Positions 12,410 to 26,100 of a DNA stretch of 64,000 nt are shown here, piece after piece. Where the stretch lies: the NCBI RefSeq assembly GCF_001522545.3, contig NC_031773.1, positions 45,056,786-45,120,785 of the forward strand, in the 5' to 3' direction. How positions within the stretch are numbered: position 1 is the first letter of the stretch; each line of letters begins with the position of its first letter. Origin of the DNA: Parus major. Its lineage: Eukaryota > Chordata > Aves > Passeriformes > Paridae. Position numbers and translations under genes: made by a program. The notes beneath the pieces are model-generated. The model had not been told where the DNA came from. It saw only the letters and a list, made by a program, of their open reading frames with translations, and did not search any database.

Positions 12410-15400
12410 GTAACAGATTTGCCTCGACACCTTTTCCAGTCTCATCTCACGTGTGATGTGCTATGACATGGCAAAGCTGGTGTTAATAACACGAGGTGAT
12501 GCTTGTGTGCAGATCAGTCTGTAGATTGTCAGAATTACCGATTGATTTCTTGTTCCCATTTGATGTTTTTGTTGATTATAGATTATAGGGAGTAACAGCT
12601 GAAAGTAGGAAATAAAGATGTAAGTTTAATCATAAAAACCCCTACAATGTGTAGTGGTGTCCAAAATGTTAATGAAGAGAGATTTGGGATATTGCTTTTT
12701 AATACTGCTTCCCTTATATATATTTAATTTTGATATGCCTTGAGCTGATTGCTCTAGAGGCTTCAGACATCCCCCATAGTATTCAATAATTGACACTAAA
12801 ATTGGTTTTGTCCAAATACTCAATCCAGGGTGTAGATCAAACTCTTTCTTGCTATAACACTGACAAAACCTGTGGATCTGCACAAGATATTACAACATAG
12901 GTTAACTGATTAACAAAATGAAACTTTTCAAAAGAAAGTCAGAATCTCTAGGGAACCATCAAATTCTAACTGGCATCATGAGTTCATTCCTTGTTATGAT
13001 AATTGCCAGTGCTATTTTAGAAATATCTTTTCTTGTAGCAGGGGAGTACATTTGTACTGGCCATGCTCAGTCATTCTTCACAGTGAAAATTAAAGTCCAA
13101 ATTTCTTTCCTGAGCAGAGCAAATTAAAGCTGCCCATGAAGTCAATTTTGTAGCATATCTATTGGAGGGTCTCAGTAACCTCCCAGTGTTGCTGCCCAAA
13201 AAAGAGCATGATATATGATGTATTTAGCTACTTGGATGCTGGGTTTAATTTTCATAGAAGTTAAAATTTTAGAATAGCTATTGTAAGTTGCTCTACAGGT
13301 CTACTGCCATGAGTTTCATGGACTCATAGTATTTAGTCATCATAATCTTTGTCAACACAGATTAAAGAATTTACAGTGATTCATAACCATATGTTTTGTT
13401 TATTTTAGTTCTTCTGTTCACTTGTTTGTCCTGTTTCTTCAGCTTCTGTTTTGTTTTTTTTGTTGAAGTACAGAAATTACTACTACTGAAACGTTGCTGT
13501 TGCTAAAGATATATAATGATGTATGCAAATATTAAATTATGTGCAAGCAGCAAATTCAGGCCTCTGATCGAGAAAAAGATCCCTTTTTATGTAGGAAACC
13601 CAGAGGTTTCCCAAAATGAGGCTCATTAGTGACCATTGGATAATGATTATCATTCAGTATATGAGATTAGTTTTATCTGTCATATTCTCCTCTTAAGACA
13701 GTAAGAGCATCTATGATCTATGGTGAACATTTTTTGTGTGACAGGAGTCTTCCCTAACTTATATATCTTCATCTGAAATGAAGTATCATTTCTATGATTT
13801 GTGTCTGTCTTTTCAATTCTATTTGAGACCACTATATTTGTGTTTGTGTCCAGGTTAAACTGCATTTGAGCTGTATGCAAATAGATCTAAGAAAGATTAT
13901 GATCAGCAGCAACAACAATGAATAGCACTCCTAAGAGGAAATTCTAATTTAAACAAAAAATCCTCGTTCCTCACTCAAACTCAGTCACAAATTAACAGCT
14001 GTAGCTTCATAATTGGTTTAAGACATCAGTTGTCCAGTGGTAGTACCTTATCTAAGATATCATAAGCATCTTGATATTTTAGAAAGACTATGTTCTTATG
14101 TATATTAGTTACTCAGATACCAGATATTACAGCCTTCTTTTCTAAGCTATCATCCTGCTACTCCATGCAGTAAGTTTGTAGGATTTTGTTCCTTCTAATT
14201 TTAAATAATTCATACAATTTGGGTTTTTCTTTCTATTGGACTGCTGTTATCACTATCAAGTAGCTCTCACAGCTGGAGTAGTGTATGCTATACTCACTTT
14301 GAAATTTTCTTTGTCCTCTTAGCAAATACTCCAAACATGAAGGCAGTCTAGCATAACAGAATGCATTTTTAGGACTTAAAAATGGCATTTAAATTCTTAT
14401 CAGTAAAAGAAACTATGACCATGAAAAGAAATAATCCTTGATAAAGTGCAGGTTGAGAGTATTTTTTTCTTTGATAACACTCTACTTCTATTTTCATCAC
14501 AACAACTTCTTACCCTTTGCACCACTTCTTCTTTCAAGAATGACAACTTTTATTATCTCTCATTAATTCCATTTATTTGACAGCAGTTTCCTTTGAATGA
14601 AGTTCATAGGTAGCTGTATGCTAAGGACAAGAAACAATAGATACTGTTCATTGTTCCAGCATTTCTTTCCAGTTACTTCCCTGCCAGTTTTATTTGTAAC
14701 TAGTAAGGAGCCTGAGGCTCATGACCTCTATTACTAATCTGGGTGTTAAAGTGATTAGGGAGCAGAGGATTGTCTGTACTGTACCTGACTTAAAAATAAA
14801 TAAGTTTTTAAACTTGTTTTTTGCTAGCTTGCAAAGAGGTACTGCTCAGCCATGAGCAACTTCCAAGCTTGGATTTTAAGCAGATATAAAGGTATCAATT
14901 AACTGGAACAAAACAGAGGAAAATGAAGAAACAAGTGGAAGAAAAAGGCTGTTAACAGGGAAGGGAAGACTCCTGGCACCTTTGCAGGTGCACCCATATG
15001 AGGGAACTTTCTCTTAGAAAGAAGGAAAGCAAAGACAAGTATAAGCAATCAGATGATCAATTTAGTTGTACTGACATTAAAGCAAACATGTATTTCTTTC
15101 TAAAATCATGGCAGCATGTTTTCAGTTTTGAGAACTCTCCAGTTATCATCTTCCATCTATATGAGCAGTGGTGGTGTGCTGTGGCTAGAGGGGCACAAGG
15201 CTACTGAAATGCCCAAAGCCACTGGGTCAGACTGTTGGCTACAGGGAATTGGCACAGTTCCTCCTGAAGACAGTGTAGAATAGTCATGTCGGTGCTGCTC
15301 ACAGAAGGCACATTTTGGAAGCAATGGTATCATCATTTAGAGTCTCTGTATGAGCAACAGGAGGAAGTATGAAACAAGCCTAGCAGGGGTTAAGCTGTCA

Positions 15401-18400
15401 TCCCAGTCCATTTCCTCAGTGTCAGTCAAACCTGGGGACAAAAAAATCCCTTGCCTCCCTTCTGATGGCATTGTGTCTTTGCTGTGCATCAAGCAGTGCT
15501 TTGGTTTCTGGGCTTCTGTTGGCTCTTCCCATTGTTAATCTATTCATAATCAGGACAATGTTACATTCCTTCAATCTCTTGGTGACAAATTCCTTTTTTC
15601 TTCAGATTCTGCAGAACTTGTCAAACCTCATTTTTCTAGGACTTCCTAAATTTGCTAGCTGTGGAAAAATGTCTTATTTAATATGTCTAAGCCACAGTAA
15701 AGGAAATAATTTCATTGTGTGAAACTCTGGAATCTTCTTAGTTATTCTCTACTTGCAACATTTCCTAACACTTGTCATCCATTTTGTAATGACAGGAATT
15801 CAGAGGTTCCCTGGCAAGATTTTCTCTCTGTGCTTCTGGTAAAACCTTAATGCATTTTGAGGTTTAGATATATTACTGTATATGTAATGTAGATTGTAAT
15901 TTATATCACTTATACAGTGAAATCAGTGCTGCAGGCAATCTACAAAATCCTGAAGGAAGGGTTGTCTTTGAAATAATTTATTTCCAAAATTTAGTTAACA
16001 TGTAAAGATTCATCACTCTGGGAAACATATAAAAATATTCTAGAAAATTTTGCTTGCAAAAATTTGCTGTTCAAAAAAACCCCTTTCAAAGCCAAAGAAC
16101 TGTACATTTTGGAAAGGACATTCCTTTCTACCTGAAATTGTATAGGCATGTCCATGATACTTGAAAGAACTTTATGTGCTGAAAGGACTGGTTTCTGGCA
16201 TTATGGTGAAAGTCTACTGGGGTCATTGGAATTCACTGAGAAACTTTTCTTGCACTCTCTTGCTTTTTGTGATAAGAATTATTTGATAAATTACAAGTTT
16301 AAAAGAAGGTATGTTTGCTTTGGACAGGATTTTCTTTACATTTAGGTCCTCTTTTTTTTGCTGCTTATCAAGCTATAGCATTTTTATTGATGACTGTACT
16401 TACTGAGCTTGTAAATAAGAATAAAGAACTAAGGGGTTTTCCCAACAGAAAAACTGACTTGGCAGGCAAGTAAAAAGGCATGGTTCTTGAAACTAGCAAC
16501 CAAAATTAAAGGAGAAAAGGAAACGTGTTTAATAAGCTTAGTCACAAATTAATAAACTTTGAATTATCAAAAAATTTAGGACTGAAGACTTCAACAATGA
16601 TAATTTACTGTGTAAAATATGTATTTTTCTCATCACAAAATATGTATATGCTTGTTAGCATTTGCATTTGATTGTAAATGGTCTTCTGAAGATTTGCGTT
16701 AGTTCGATGTGACTTGCTGGTTAAATCACATTTTCTTTTCTTTGCTGACTGGCAGGATGTGTGGCATGCATCTTTCCTAGATTAAAAGACTAAAACCCTG
16801 CAAATAATTCTGCCAGGAAGCTCTGTCATGCAAGTATTTATTGGCAGCAAATGCATGCATGGCATGGGGATGGCTGAAAAATTCATCTAGAAATTTGAAT
16901 TTGCACTAATAGTAATGCTGTTACCTTACTTTAACATTATTAGGGGAACAATCCTTTTCAGTATGCCTTCTACTGGGTGTACATAGAACTCTCTCTCATG
17001 TGGAATGAAGCATAGAAAATGCAAGCAGATTTCAAAATAGTTCAGTATTCCCCTTGTTAAGCTAATTTTCCATATTAAAACCCCACATGTTTGCAATAAC
17101 CATCCCTATGCAGAAGGGACATTAATGTCAAAGAAACCAGCCTGCATATTTAACTTTTCCCTTTATCTACAGCCTGTGTTCCAAAGACTGTAAGTTAGAC
17201 ACATGGAGCAGAATTTCTCCCATGTTGGTACTTCAAGCGTGATCTGTAAGCTCCCCCCCACCTCACACAGCTCGTTCATTCTCCTGAATTCCCTCTGAAT
17301 TCTCCAGGAATTCTCTCTGCAGCCTCTGCAAAGCTCCTGACGAGGAGAACAGTTTGCCTCAATCACCATGAGGACCTTTTGCCACCGAGCTGAGTGGCAG
17401 GACACCACGTGGTGAATATGCAGTACTTGGAAATTAAGAGCTGAAGTAGCTCACAGATGATGCAGACCTTGAAATCTTCTATCACTTTGCTTAGTCATTC
17501 AGCCTATTTCATTCAGCCCTTTACTTTCCTATCACAAAAGTGACTTATTTAAAAATTCATGGTCTTAAGGTATCAAGTCTCCTGGAATGTTCATTCTAGC
17601 ACCTTGGAGAAGACTTTTGCAACAGCATGGTGACAAAAAAAGAAAGATGCTATCAGAAAAAGCACTGTTTTTCAATGCTATCTCTTTTGTTTAATTTAAA
17701 TGTATTTGATGCAGGCAGAAATTGCATCCCTCTGTATCAATTTGTGCTGCATGTGGCACACACAAATACTAAATCTATCTAAGAGGGACTTGTGCATGCC
17801 CTCAGTAAGGGGCTTCAAAAATAATATTAATAATTTTAAGTGGTGTCTTTGAGGGTGTTTTGCTTCTCTGGGGCCTATGTGGTTTTAAACTTAACTCTTT
17901 TCAGAGACTTATTTTATCTCCTTTCTGCTTTGATCACTCTCCTGTTCGCTGTTATGAAACAATCTTTCATTCCCCCCTGCAATCAATTATGCATGGTTAC
18001 TTTAAAATCAGTGCAGTTCACCCTCAGATTTCAGCTCTCCTGGCTGTTGTTAGTTTACAATATGTAGTCACCTCACAAAGGCTGCAAAATGGTGCTCTCT
18101 GTGGATATTCCTGATTGTTCTGCCATCAGAGTTTCCTTTCAAGGGGAAAAAACAGGAAAAGGCTTAGGACTAAACTCACTGATCTTAGAGCAAGGTTATA
18201 ATGTCCTGAGACCAGTGTAACATAGCTGTCTTAAAACAACCTGACCATTCTATTCTGAAGAAAATATACAATATATAAAATTTTGCGAAGTTTCTGGGAA
18301 AGTAATGACACATTTAATCTGAAAAATAACTTATAATTCAAGGAACAGTGAGAGAGACTTTGAATAAGCAGTTATTATGCTCTTGTAATGCTTGACTGGA

Positions 18401-18723
18401 AAATGGGTCTTTTTCTTAGCTCTATAGTTCTTGCTTAAAGGGGTTTAGTGTTATGCAAGACTCTATTTCTATGTTAAATATATTACATATATTCCAAAGA
18501 AAGATTCTTGCGGGAAGACTGTCAAAAGATGGAACAAACTAGCTTCTACTTTGGCAGAAATGCTTTTAAAGTCAGAAAAGGGATTTGACTAAAATAGGGT
18601 TGCATAGTGTTACTAATTTCTACAAAAGGTTTGTATCATTCCAAAAGATAGTAAGACCTCTTTCCTAACACCAAGCCTGCTGGTTCATTCTGATATCTCA
18701 AAATTAAGCCAGCCCTTACTTTA

Positions 18724-18835
18724 TAAGTAAAAAACAAAACAAAGCACAAAACTCCAAACAAAAAGCAAAGGAAACCAAAAGCAACCCAAAACCAACCAAC
18801 CAACAAAAAACCCAACCTAAAGCAAAATGAAACAA
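18724..18835. repeat. A/C-rich low-complexity block
   Basis: The block is built from irregular AAAAC, CAAA and CCAA words ('aaaacaaaacaaag', 'aaccaaccaaccaac'). Its complement is a G/T-rich stretch that produces a spurious hydrophobic minus-strand frame. I see no element body attached. Confidence 0.75.
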
Positions 18836-19767
18836 ATCAGGAAGCAGGCTTATTCCTTGGATGAGTAGATATGCTACAGGTAAGTGCTTGTAGGGTTCTA
18901 ATGGATCCACTAGAAATCTCAACCAATGTACTATGGTGCCAAAAAAGCTCAAAACCCCTTAAGAGTTGCATAAAACTCATCACAACTTAGACCAGGTATG
19001 AGGGCAGCAGCAAAGCAAAAGGGTGACATAATTTCTGATCCGTCCTTTCTGTCTGAGAACTTCCTTTGGGTCTTACAGGCCACTGACTGCTCCTGTGCTA
19101 TGTGTGGGTGGATGTCTCAGGAAAGCAAACGTGTCCTCTCCGTGCTGGGATCTTCACAGAGGCACAACATTTCCTACTCCCATCCTTGGGAACGCAGTTC
19201 TGTACTGTTTTCTGCTTTAGAGGTCCAGTGGAGCACAAACCATATGACTTTTTGAGGTCTTCTTCATTACTGGTCGTTAAAACAGAAAAAGGGAGATGGC
19301 ACTACAGTTTGATGCCTTATTAAGTAACTCCGCTTTTGATGCAGACCACCTGCCAAAAATGAACAGGAAGAAGTCAATAGAAAATGTGTCTGAAAGGATG
19401 ATTCTTTATCCTTTGTTGGCATGGGTTTGCCTTGAGGGACACCATGCATAGCAGCTTTCTGCTTGCTTTTAAGAAGTGGGTCTGCTAAGAAGGAACAACT
19501 TCTCTGTAGAACTTATATTCAATACTTAGTGCAGCTAAACAAACCTGCTCATCTTTGAATTGTATTTGTTCTTGCTAAGTATCACCCTCTTAGAGGTAGA
19601 TGGCCCTGTGACCATCCACCCACATGGCAAAATCTCTTTCATTACAAGTTGGAACGACCTTGTTTAACATCAGTACCATATTAACCACATTGGTACACAA
19701 ATCACTTCTCTGATACATTTGGTCATTTTTATATTTAGAAGTATGTTAAAATTCTGACTTAGGGCAA

Positions 19768-19841
19768 GCCATCTCATTTAGCCTCTAAAAATTAAAAATC
19801 TTTTGCCATTTCATTTAGCCTCTAAAAATTAAAAGTATTTT
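19768..19841. repeat. 37-bp tandem duplication
   Basis: Two adjacent 37-base copies (19768-19804 and 19805-19841) both start GCCAT.TCATTTAGCCTC. They differ at three positions. They are followed by a very AT-rich stretch of TTAATT words up to about 19880. Confidence 0.9.
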
Positions 19842-21989
19842 AATTAAAAATTATTAATTAAATTAATTTAATTAAAAATCTCATTTGTTTTCCCAACGTA
19901 ATTCATTGGGACCCTTCAAGACAAATAAAGGAAAAAATATGTTGTTTTATGCACAACTTTATGTATCAATGAGTAAATCAGATGGAGTGCCATGAGGTAA
20001 TTTTAAATGTTCTTTCAGTTGAACTAGAAAGTCTCAGTAAGATGATAAAAATCTCAGACTGATCTTTACAAAAAAAAGTCATAATTTTTTTAAAATCTAA
20101 TATTTACTTCATTTTTATATGTGTTTATTTCTCATACTTCAGTGGAAAGTATCTTCTCAGACAATATTGCTTAGATTTTACTCAGTGGGATATGTCATTA
20201 ATAAAGCATAAATCAGCAGCTGCTAAAGCAAGAAGGAGATGCTAAAGGCAGGTTAGTGATCCATCAATAGCAACAGTGACATCAGATACTGTCTTTGCAT
20301 GTAGTATTGGAGATCTGTGGTAAGGTAAAGAAAATAAATCTCTGGAACATGGATGAGGTCATTGTGGCTTTTTCCAAAGAGCTGCTAGTTTAAAACCTCT
20401 GTCTGACAACAAGCCAGAAATCATTAATTTGGCCAGTCCACCACCCATCACTTGGGTGATGTTTCTCTCAGCTAAAAAAATGCAGTAGCCCCTCCTGAAA
20501 AGTAGATGCTGGCAGAAGGGGAGGAGGATAGAAGCCCAAGTGCCTACATTCAAGTCTTTACTGACATGATAAAGATCATGGGAGAAGAAAGCATTCCTGC
20601 AATCCCTAATTTAAAAGCTACATTGTTGGTAGATACATTTTTGCCCTTGTGTTGGTGAAGGCAAGTTTGTTATTAGCCATGTGTATTATTGCAAATGATT
20701 GGTAGAAGATTATGGCTACAATTTTTACTGAAATCAGACTGGATGCTGTTAATCTGATATTTGTGCAGTGAGGCCAGGTATTAAGGCTACTGTGAATTAG
20801 ACCAGCATAGAACACTGTCATTTCTGTGGATTGCTGAAATCTCCCTATGCTGCAAGACGATCAAATACAGGAGAGGAAATTCAAATGCAGCAAAATTGTC
20901 TTGACTTCATTGTCTGAACTACAGTTAGGTTTAGGCTGGTCATTTTCTGACCACTTCCTAGGCATCTCAGTTTTTGTTATTTAAAGAGGGGCTTTGAAGT
21001 CAGCTATGTACATTCTCTGAGAGTTTAATTTTATTAAAGGTCTATGGTTAGATAGATCATCAGATATCAGCACTTTGGGACCTCCATAGCTGACTGCCAC
21101 TTTCTTTCTCCCTGGCCCAATTACTTCAGGTCTGCTGGAGATGCTGCAGGAATCCTGCAACCTTCATCTCTTCTGAGGAACGGCAACTTAAATGTAACAA
21201 GGATGGAGGGTTTGGGGGAAGAAAGGGTATTTTGTATTTGTCTGTATTGTCATTAATTTGCTCTAACTAGGGTTGAAATGCAGAACAAAGGCTGATGGAG
21301 GTGAAGATGCAAGTATGAAATGGTATATGTTAAAAGTGGTAGCTGAGTATTTAAGAAGAAACTGAATGACATAATTTGCAAAGCTCCTTAATTGAATTGC
21401 TGTCCACTGATTTCTTTTCAACTTCCATCATATTGTTTGTATGTATTTTTCAGCAGCTGGAGTATTTTTTTTCTTGGGCCTCAGAAATCTCTTTTGGGGC
21501 AAATCTTAGCCTCTCATCTCCGAGGCCATCTGCAGATTTCCCTAGGCTACTATTGTATGAATAATCAGTTGTCTCACTTAAGAAATCTCTTTGTTCTACA
21601 TCATTAAATGCTGACTCCTGCTGCTGCTATGACAGATCACATTGCAGAAATCTACAAGGGGAATTGTCTCTGATGTTAACAGTGAATCTTTGCTGTGGAA
21701 CAAAAGAATACGCTGAAGCAAGCGTGAGACAATTTGAATTTATAATATTTTATCACTGAAAAATAATAAAGGATGAAGCTGGTCAAAGTGTACCCATTTT
21801 GAGATCTGTATTTCCAAAAAGTGAAGAAGGGTCTTTAAAATACTTTTGAGTAATTTTGTGCCTAGGAATATTATTTCTTCCTCCCATCAAGGCACTAGAG
21901 AGATCATAATTCGGCAAGGAGAAGGGGAAAATACAGTGGGCTAGCCCTGAATTCAAAATAAGAGCAGCTTGCTATAGGCAGATTGAATG

Positions 21990-22046
21990 ATGAAGGGAAA
22001 TGATGAAGGCAGATGAAGGGAAAATGAAGGGAAAATGAAGGAAAAA
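21990..22046. repeat. Degenerate short tandem array, unit about ATGAAGGGAAA
   Basis: About five imperfect copies of an 11-bp purine-rich unit occur in a row. The complementary strand gives a Phe/Ser/Pro-rich stretch inside a 138-codon minus-strand frame, which is therefore unlikely to be coding. Confidence 0.8.
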
Positions 22047-23081
22047 TGCTTCTTTCTAAAGCATGAGTGATAGCATCTAGTGAAGCACAGTAATCTAAAT
22101 GACCTGAAAGTTTGTTCTTCCACCTTGACCTTTTTGTCATGAACTCCTTTCCCAGATATCTCCCTGACCACTGAAGGTCTCTGCTAATTCTGTGCATTAG
22201 GTAGTCAAGAGCATCACCTCTAACAGATGCCTTTGTGAAAGGTTTTCCTGCTACTCTTTGAAAACCAGAGGTACCAGAGGTACTCCCAGTAGTTGCCTCC
22301 CTCTCTCTGTCTGTATCCAAATGCTCTGTAGCCTTTTGCCCATTTTCTGTCTACTCTTGATATGCAGCCACCCTTCTGTGCGTGGAAAGTGTCTATTTCA
22401 AAACTTTCTGCTTTCTTTGCTCATGTTGAAAGAGCATTGGAATGGACAAATCTTGTGTCCATTTTTGTGTGTAAATAGGTTTGAAACTGTGAGCAGCCAG
22501 AATAAGTTTTTATTCTGCACAGCTTTTAAACTACAACCATTGTATACCAGTGTGAATCCATTTGAAATCAGGACTTCTTCCTAGACTATGTCATGCCATC
22601 AGGTTGGCATATGAGAACTTACAGTGCCCTGCATCTGAAACACACTGTCCATGCTCTTTTTGTCCTAAAGGCTGTTTTCTGTCTTGCAACTTTGTGTGTG
22701 TGTCTTTTTTTAGTCTGCTTGTTCCTCTGTTATTTGTAACAACATCTCTTGTTTGTTTTCACATTTGGGAGCTAGTTTTGTAGGTGGTATGGTGAGGTGA
22801 CAATCATGACATGGCAGCATATGGTCACCTGAACGAGGGACATGCCAGTGGCGACTCTGCATCATTGCTGATAGCAGAGAACGTTGTTGCTTCGTTCTAT
22901 TTAGCTTTAAATCAGTCCATGTTCTATGTGAAGCTCCTTGGCTTGAAGAAAATTTGATTCTGCTAAGGAGAAAAAAATGGAAATATCTTCATTCAATGTG
23001 TATGTTTCCTCACCTGAAGCCCCTTGGCTGGATTTTGTACTGCACTGTCACAAACCCCATCAATCTCTTCAATTTCTTCAG

Positions 23082-23192
23082 AAGGAAGAGAGGATTTGCA
23101 GGTTAACCAGCTGGAAACGCAAATATGGATAAAACCAGACATACAGAAGACAGATGTGGACTTTTCAGAAATTCTTAATGCAATACAAGAAA
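23082..23192 (+). CDS. ANO4: ANO4 coding exon 2
   Basis: The exon is 111 nt, with acceptor TTCTTCAG and donor A|GTAAGT. It completes a Glu codon, encodes 36 codons and leaves one base. It ends in DVDFSEILNAIQE, identical to the stretch I recall in human ANO4 just before MAKDVN. The first half (around EDLQVNQLETQIWIKPD) diverges from mammals, as expected for the cytosolic, poorly structured N-terminus. The frame stays open upstream into the intron, so it is the AG at 23080-23081 and the phase match with exon 1 that set the start. Confidence 0.92.
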
Positions 23193-26100
23193 GTAAGTTC
23201 TTCCTTGGATGCAAAATTGTGTTTATGGTAGAAGATCCAATTGAGATGTATTGAAATTATAACTGAAGGCACAGACAAAGTGATTAACTGAATGATAAGT
23301 ATCCATTATTAAAATCTCTCAGGATGTTCAGTGGATAATTGAAGGCTGTAAGAAATCTTTTACTATCAGAGAAGTCATAGAAAGATTTGAATTGCTGTGT
23401 GCAGTAGGATTCCAGCAATATATATTTTCTATGCAGACATAATCAGAAGTAGTAAGATTCCTGATAGTTTAATAGATTCTTTGCACTCCTGAGGGGCTGT
23501 GTGAGCAATTAATATGTTAATAATGTGTTAATAATGACATTAAAATGCTGAAGTTGGGATTTGAAGACTGGATTTGAAGTTCCAGTTGTTCCCAAGTGTT
23601 GGGCTATATTCACATTTTTGCAGCTGGTACTATTTGGGAGAAGCCATGAAGTTATTACAAGTGAAGGCCCGTGTGTCTTAGATACTGCACAAAATTTTCT
23701 GGTTTCATATGTAATGGGCTGTGGACTAAGAATTAATTGGTTTACCCTTTTTAAATCCAACTGCAGAATGGTCTCAACACTTGTGCTGGAAGTAGTGCTA
23801 CTCTTGTTAATAACAGTGGAAGTCATGCCCCGTACCCAAAACTGATGCCATTCTGGAATCCAATAGAATCTGGAATTTCAGTGAGAATTTTTTCATAGTA
23901 GTTTGAAATTCTTATGCAGGGTGAGAATCCAAACACAAGGCATGGCTTCCTGGCTTCCTTGTTTTCCAGTTTGATTTTAAACTGGGTGTTTGGCATAACA
24001 ATTTTCTGGAGTGAGAAACAGCAGCTTGCATTTTAGGGTGATAAAGGATGAATGAGAAAAAAACCCAGACTCTGCCTGATTTTTGCCACTTGAATAAGGA
24101 ACCACACAGAATCAGGCTGTTTAGTGGTGGTATTAGTTGGGGGTGGAAAGGAAATTCTTAGGTTAGTATGATGATGAGGGTAATAATTTGAAAATGAATA
24201 ATTTGAAATTGAATCACCTTATTACTTAAGCTACAGGTTTAGGATGAATTCCATGTTTTCTTATTTAAAAAGCTTTTTCCATCAGGAAATATTAATGTGA
24301 GGTTTTGTCTTCTCTCTTCTCCACACCAGCACAGCCCAGATATAGGCCTAGGAGCAATTGGGATGCAGACTGGAGATGCTGAAAAGGCACTGTAGGGTCT
24401 TCCAGAGGTGAATAGACAAGATAGTTAAACATGGATAAGCAATTTAATCTGCGCTGTTTCAAGAATTAACATTTTGATTTATGGATTAGTCACAAGCCAT
24501 TTGAGAAGGATGCAGTTTTTACAGCCTTGGAAGGGTTTTCCATTTAGGAAAAGGAAATCCTTTATCCAGCCCAGACACAGGTGCTGTTGGGAAGTTAACC
24601 TCCATGTCCTTTAGCTACATCTCCTTCCTCAAAGACAAAAGGAATTCTGTAGAAGCCACTTTGCAGTGGCTCATTGTGTGTCCAGGAGGGTGTTGGCACC
24701 TGCAGTCTGTTGCAAACATAATCTAATTGGGAGATACATGTCTAAATATTCTTTCTAGGGTAGTTGCTCTGAACAGTAAATGTTCCTTTTATTCCCTTTT
24801 GCTTTAGCATTGAATGATAATTTAAAAACAGGCTAATGGTGCTTCTAGAAACCAAATTATTTTTCTTGCTAAGATAAACTTTGGAATATTGATCTTCAGC
24901 TAGCATTATCCAAAGTGAGAGTATACTTGATGACTTGGTGGGACTTTTGTTAGTAAAATAACAACAGAAACGTGATCTCTGAGCATGTTTCCATCTTCTC
25001 ACAAAATAACATAGGTCCCATTTTTTAATGAAAGTTCTTGTTTTTAGGCACTTCAGTTTCAGCATCCTCCTTCAGAATGTTAAAGGAGTTATCTTTTTTT
25101 TGAGTCCTACCTTATTGATTTGAAGTGACTTGACCCACTGAGATTGTGCATGGATTCCTGCTCAGAATTTATCAGCGTCCAGTTTTTAGAATATGTAATT
25201 CTACTATATTTGGGATAAAAATATTTTTATACCCACTTTTTTTCCTTTCATTCTTCTAGGGATTCTGAATTATAAAGTCATTTTTATTTTTTTCCTACAA
25301 AATAGAACAGGAGGGGGAGAAAAGAGATTGCATATTTATGCTGATCTAAAACCAGAGGGAGAATTCTTAATATCTCCTGTAGCAGTGCATTTGCTGCTCT
25401 GTATTCCTGTTAAATTTCACTGCTTAAAAATACATGACTCTGCAGTAGCACCAGCCTGTCTCCCAAATGGTATTTATATATATAATAAAGCCATTACACA
25501 TCATTCTGTTAAGGACATTTGTGGGTATACGCACATCAGGGTCTGAAGGGAAGAAGAAAGGTGGAGCCCTGATTATCCTTTTCAGCAGCATTTGGCCATG
25601 TAGGTGTTCAGCCCATTGGAGTGGAAGGGCTGAGCTACCTTCAGGCAGCAGGAGAGTTATCTCAGAAGTACCATCACCATTACTGATGTAAAGCAAACAG
25701 GAATTGCTATATAAATTATCCATTTGGTTTTTTAGAACAGTATTTTATTCATTTCTTTTTAAATATATAATGAGTCTTGGGGTAGAAAACTTATTTCAGC
25801 AAATGTTGGGGGCCCATATTTTCTGTAGTGACCAACTGACATGCCAGTTATCCGTGTATTTCTGATATAAACAATTTTCCACTGCAGGCAATTTGGAGGA
25901 GTCCTGGTAGCTAATTTCACTAAGCAGCTGAGAGTTGCTTCCACAACATCTTCACTGCTGAGATGGACTGTATTTTAAAATGACCTTAAAATAAGATTTT
26001 TTTTTGGCTTCTTCAGGAACATTCAGTAATTCTGTGTTTCAAGCCTCCAGACACATTCATTGTCTTATGCACACAGTTCTGTATCTCAAAACATCCACTT

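Larger units (their letters stand above)
12410..23081 (+). other. ANO4: ANO4 intron 1
   Basis: About 10.7 kb of AT-rich intron in which I see no supported gene. It contains a 37-bp tandem duplication at 19768-19841, an A/C-rich low-complexity block at about 18724-18835, and a short purine-rich tandem array at 21990-22046. A minus-strand open stretch at 17163-17408 is discussed under rejected items. The intron ends in a pyrimidine tract and AG at 23080-23081. Confidence 0.8.

Noticed and set aside
17163..17408. An 81-codon minus-strand frame with AG and GT near its ends
   Set aside because: The peptide shows no regular helical or domain pattern. The GTGGGG donor is weak, and the possible phases do not chain with the other antisense candidates.
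21904..22320. A 138-codon minus-strand frame, among the longest in the window
   Set aside because: Its C-terminal part is the complement of a purine-rich tandem array, giving Phe/Ser/Pro-rich sequence. There is no recognisable domain and no clear splice sites.
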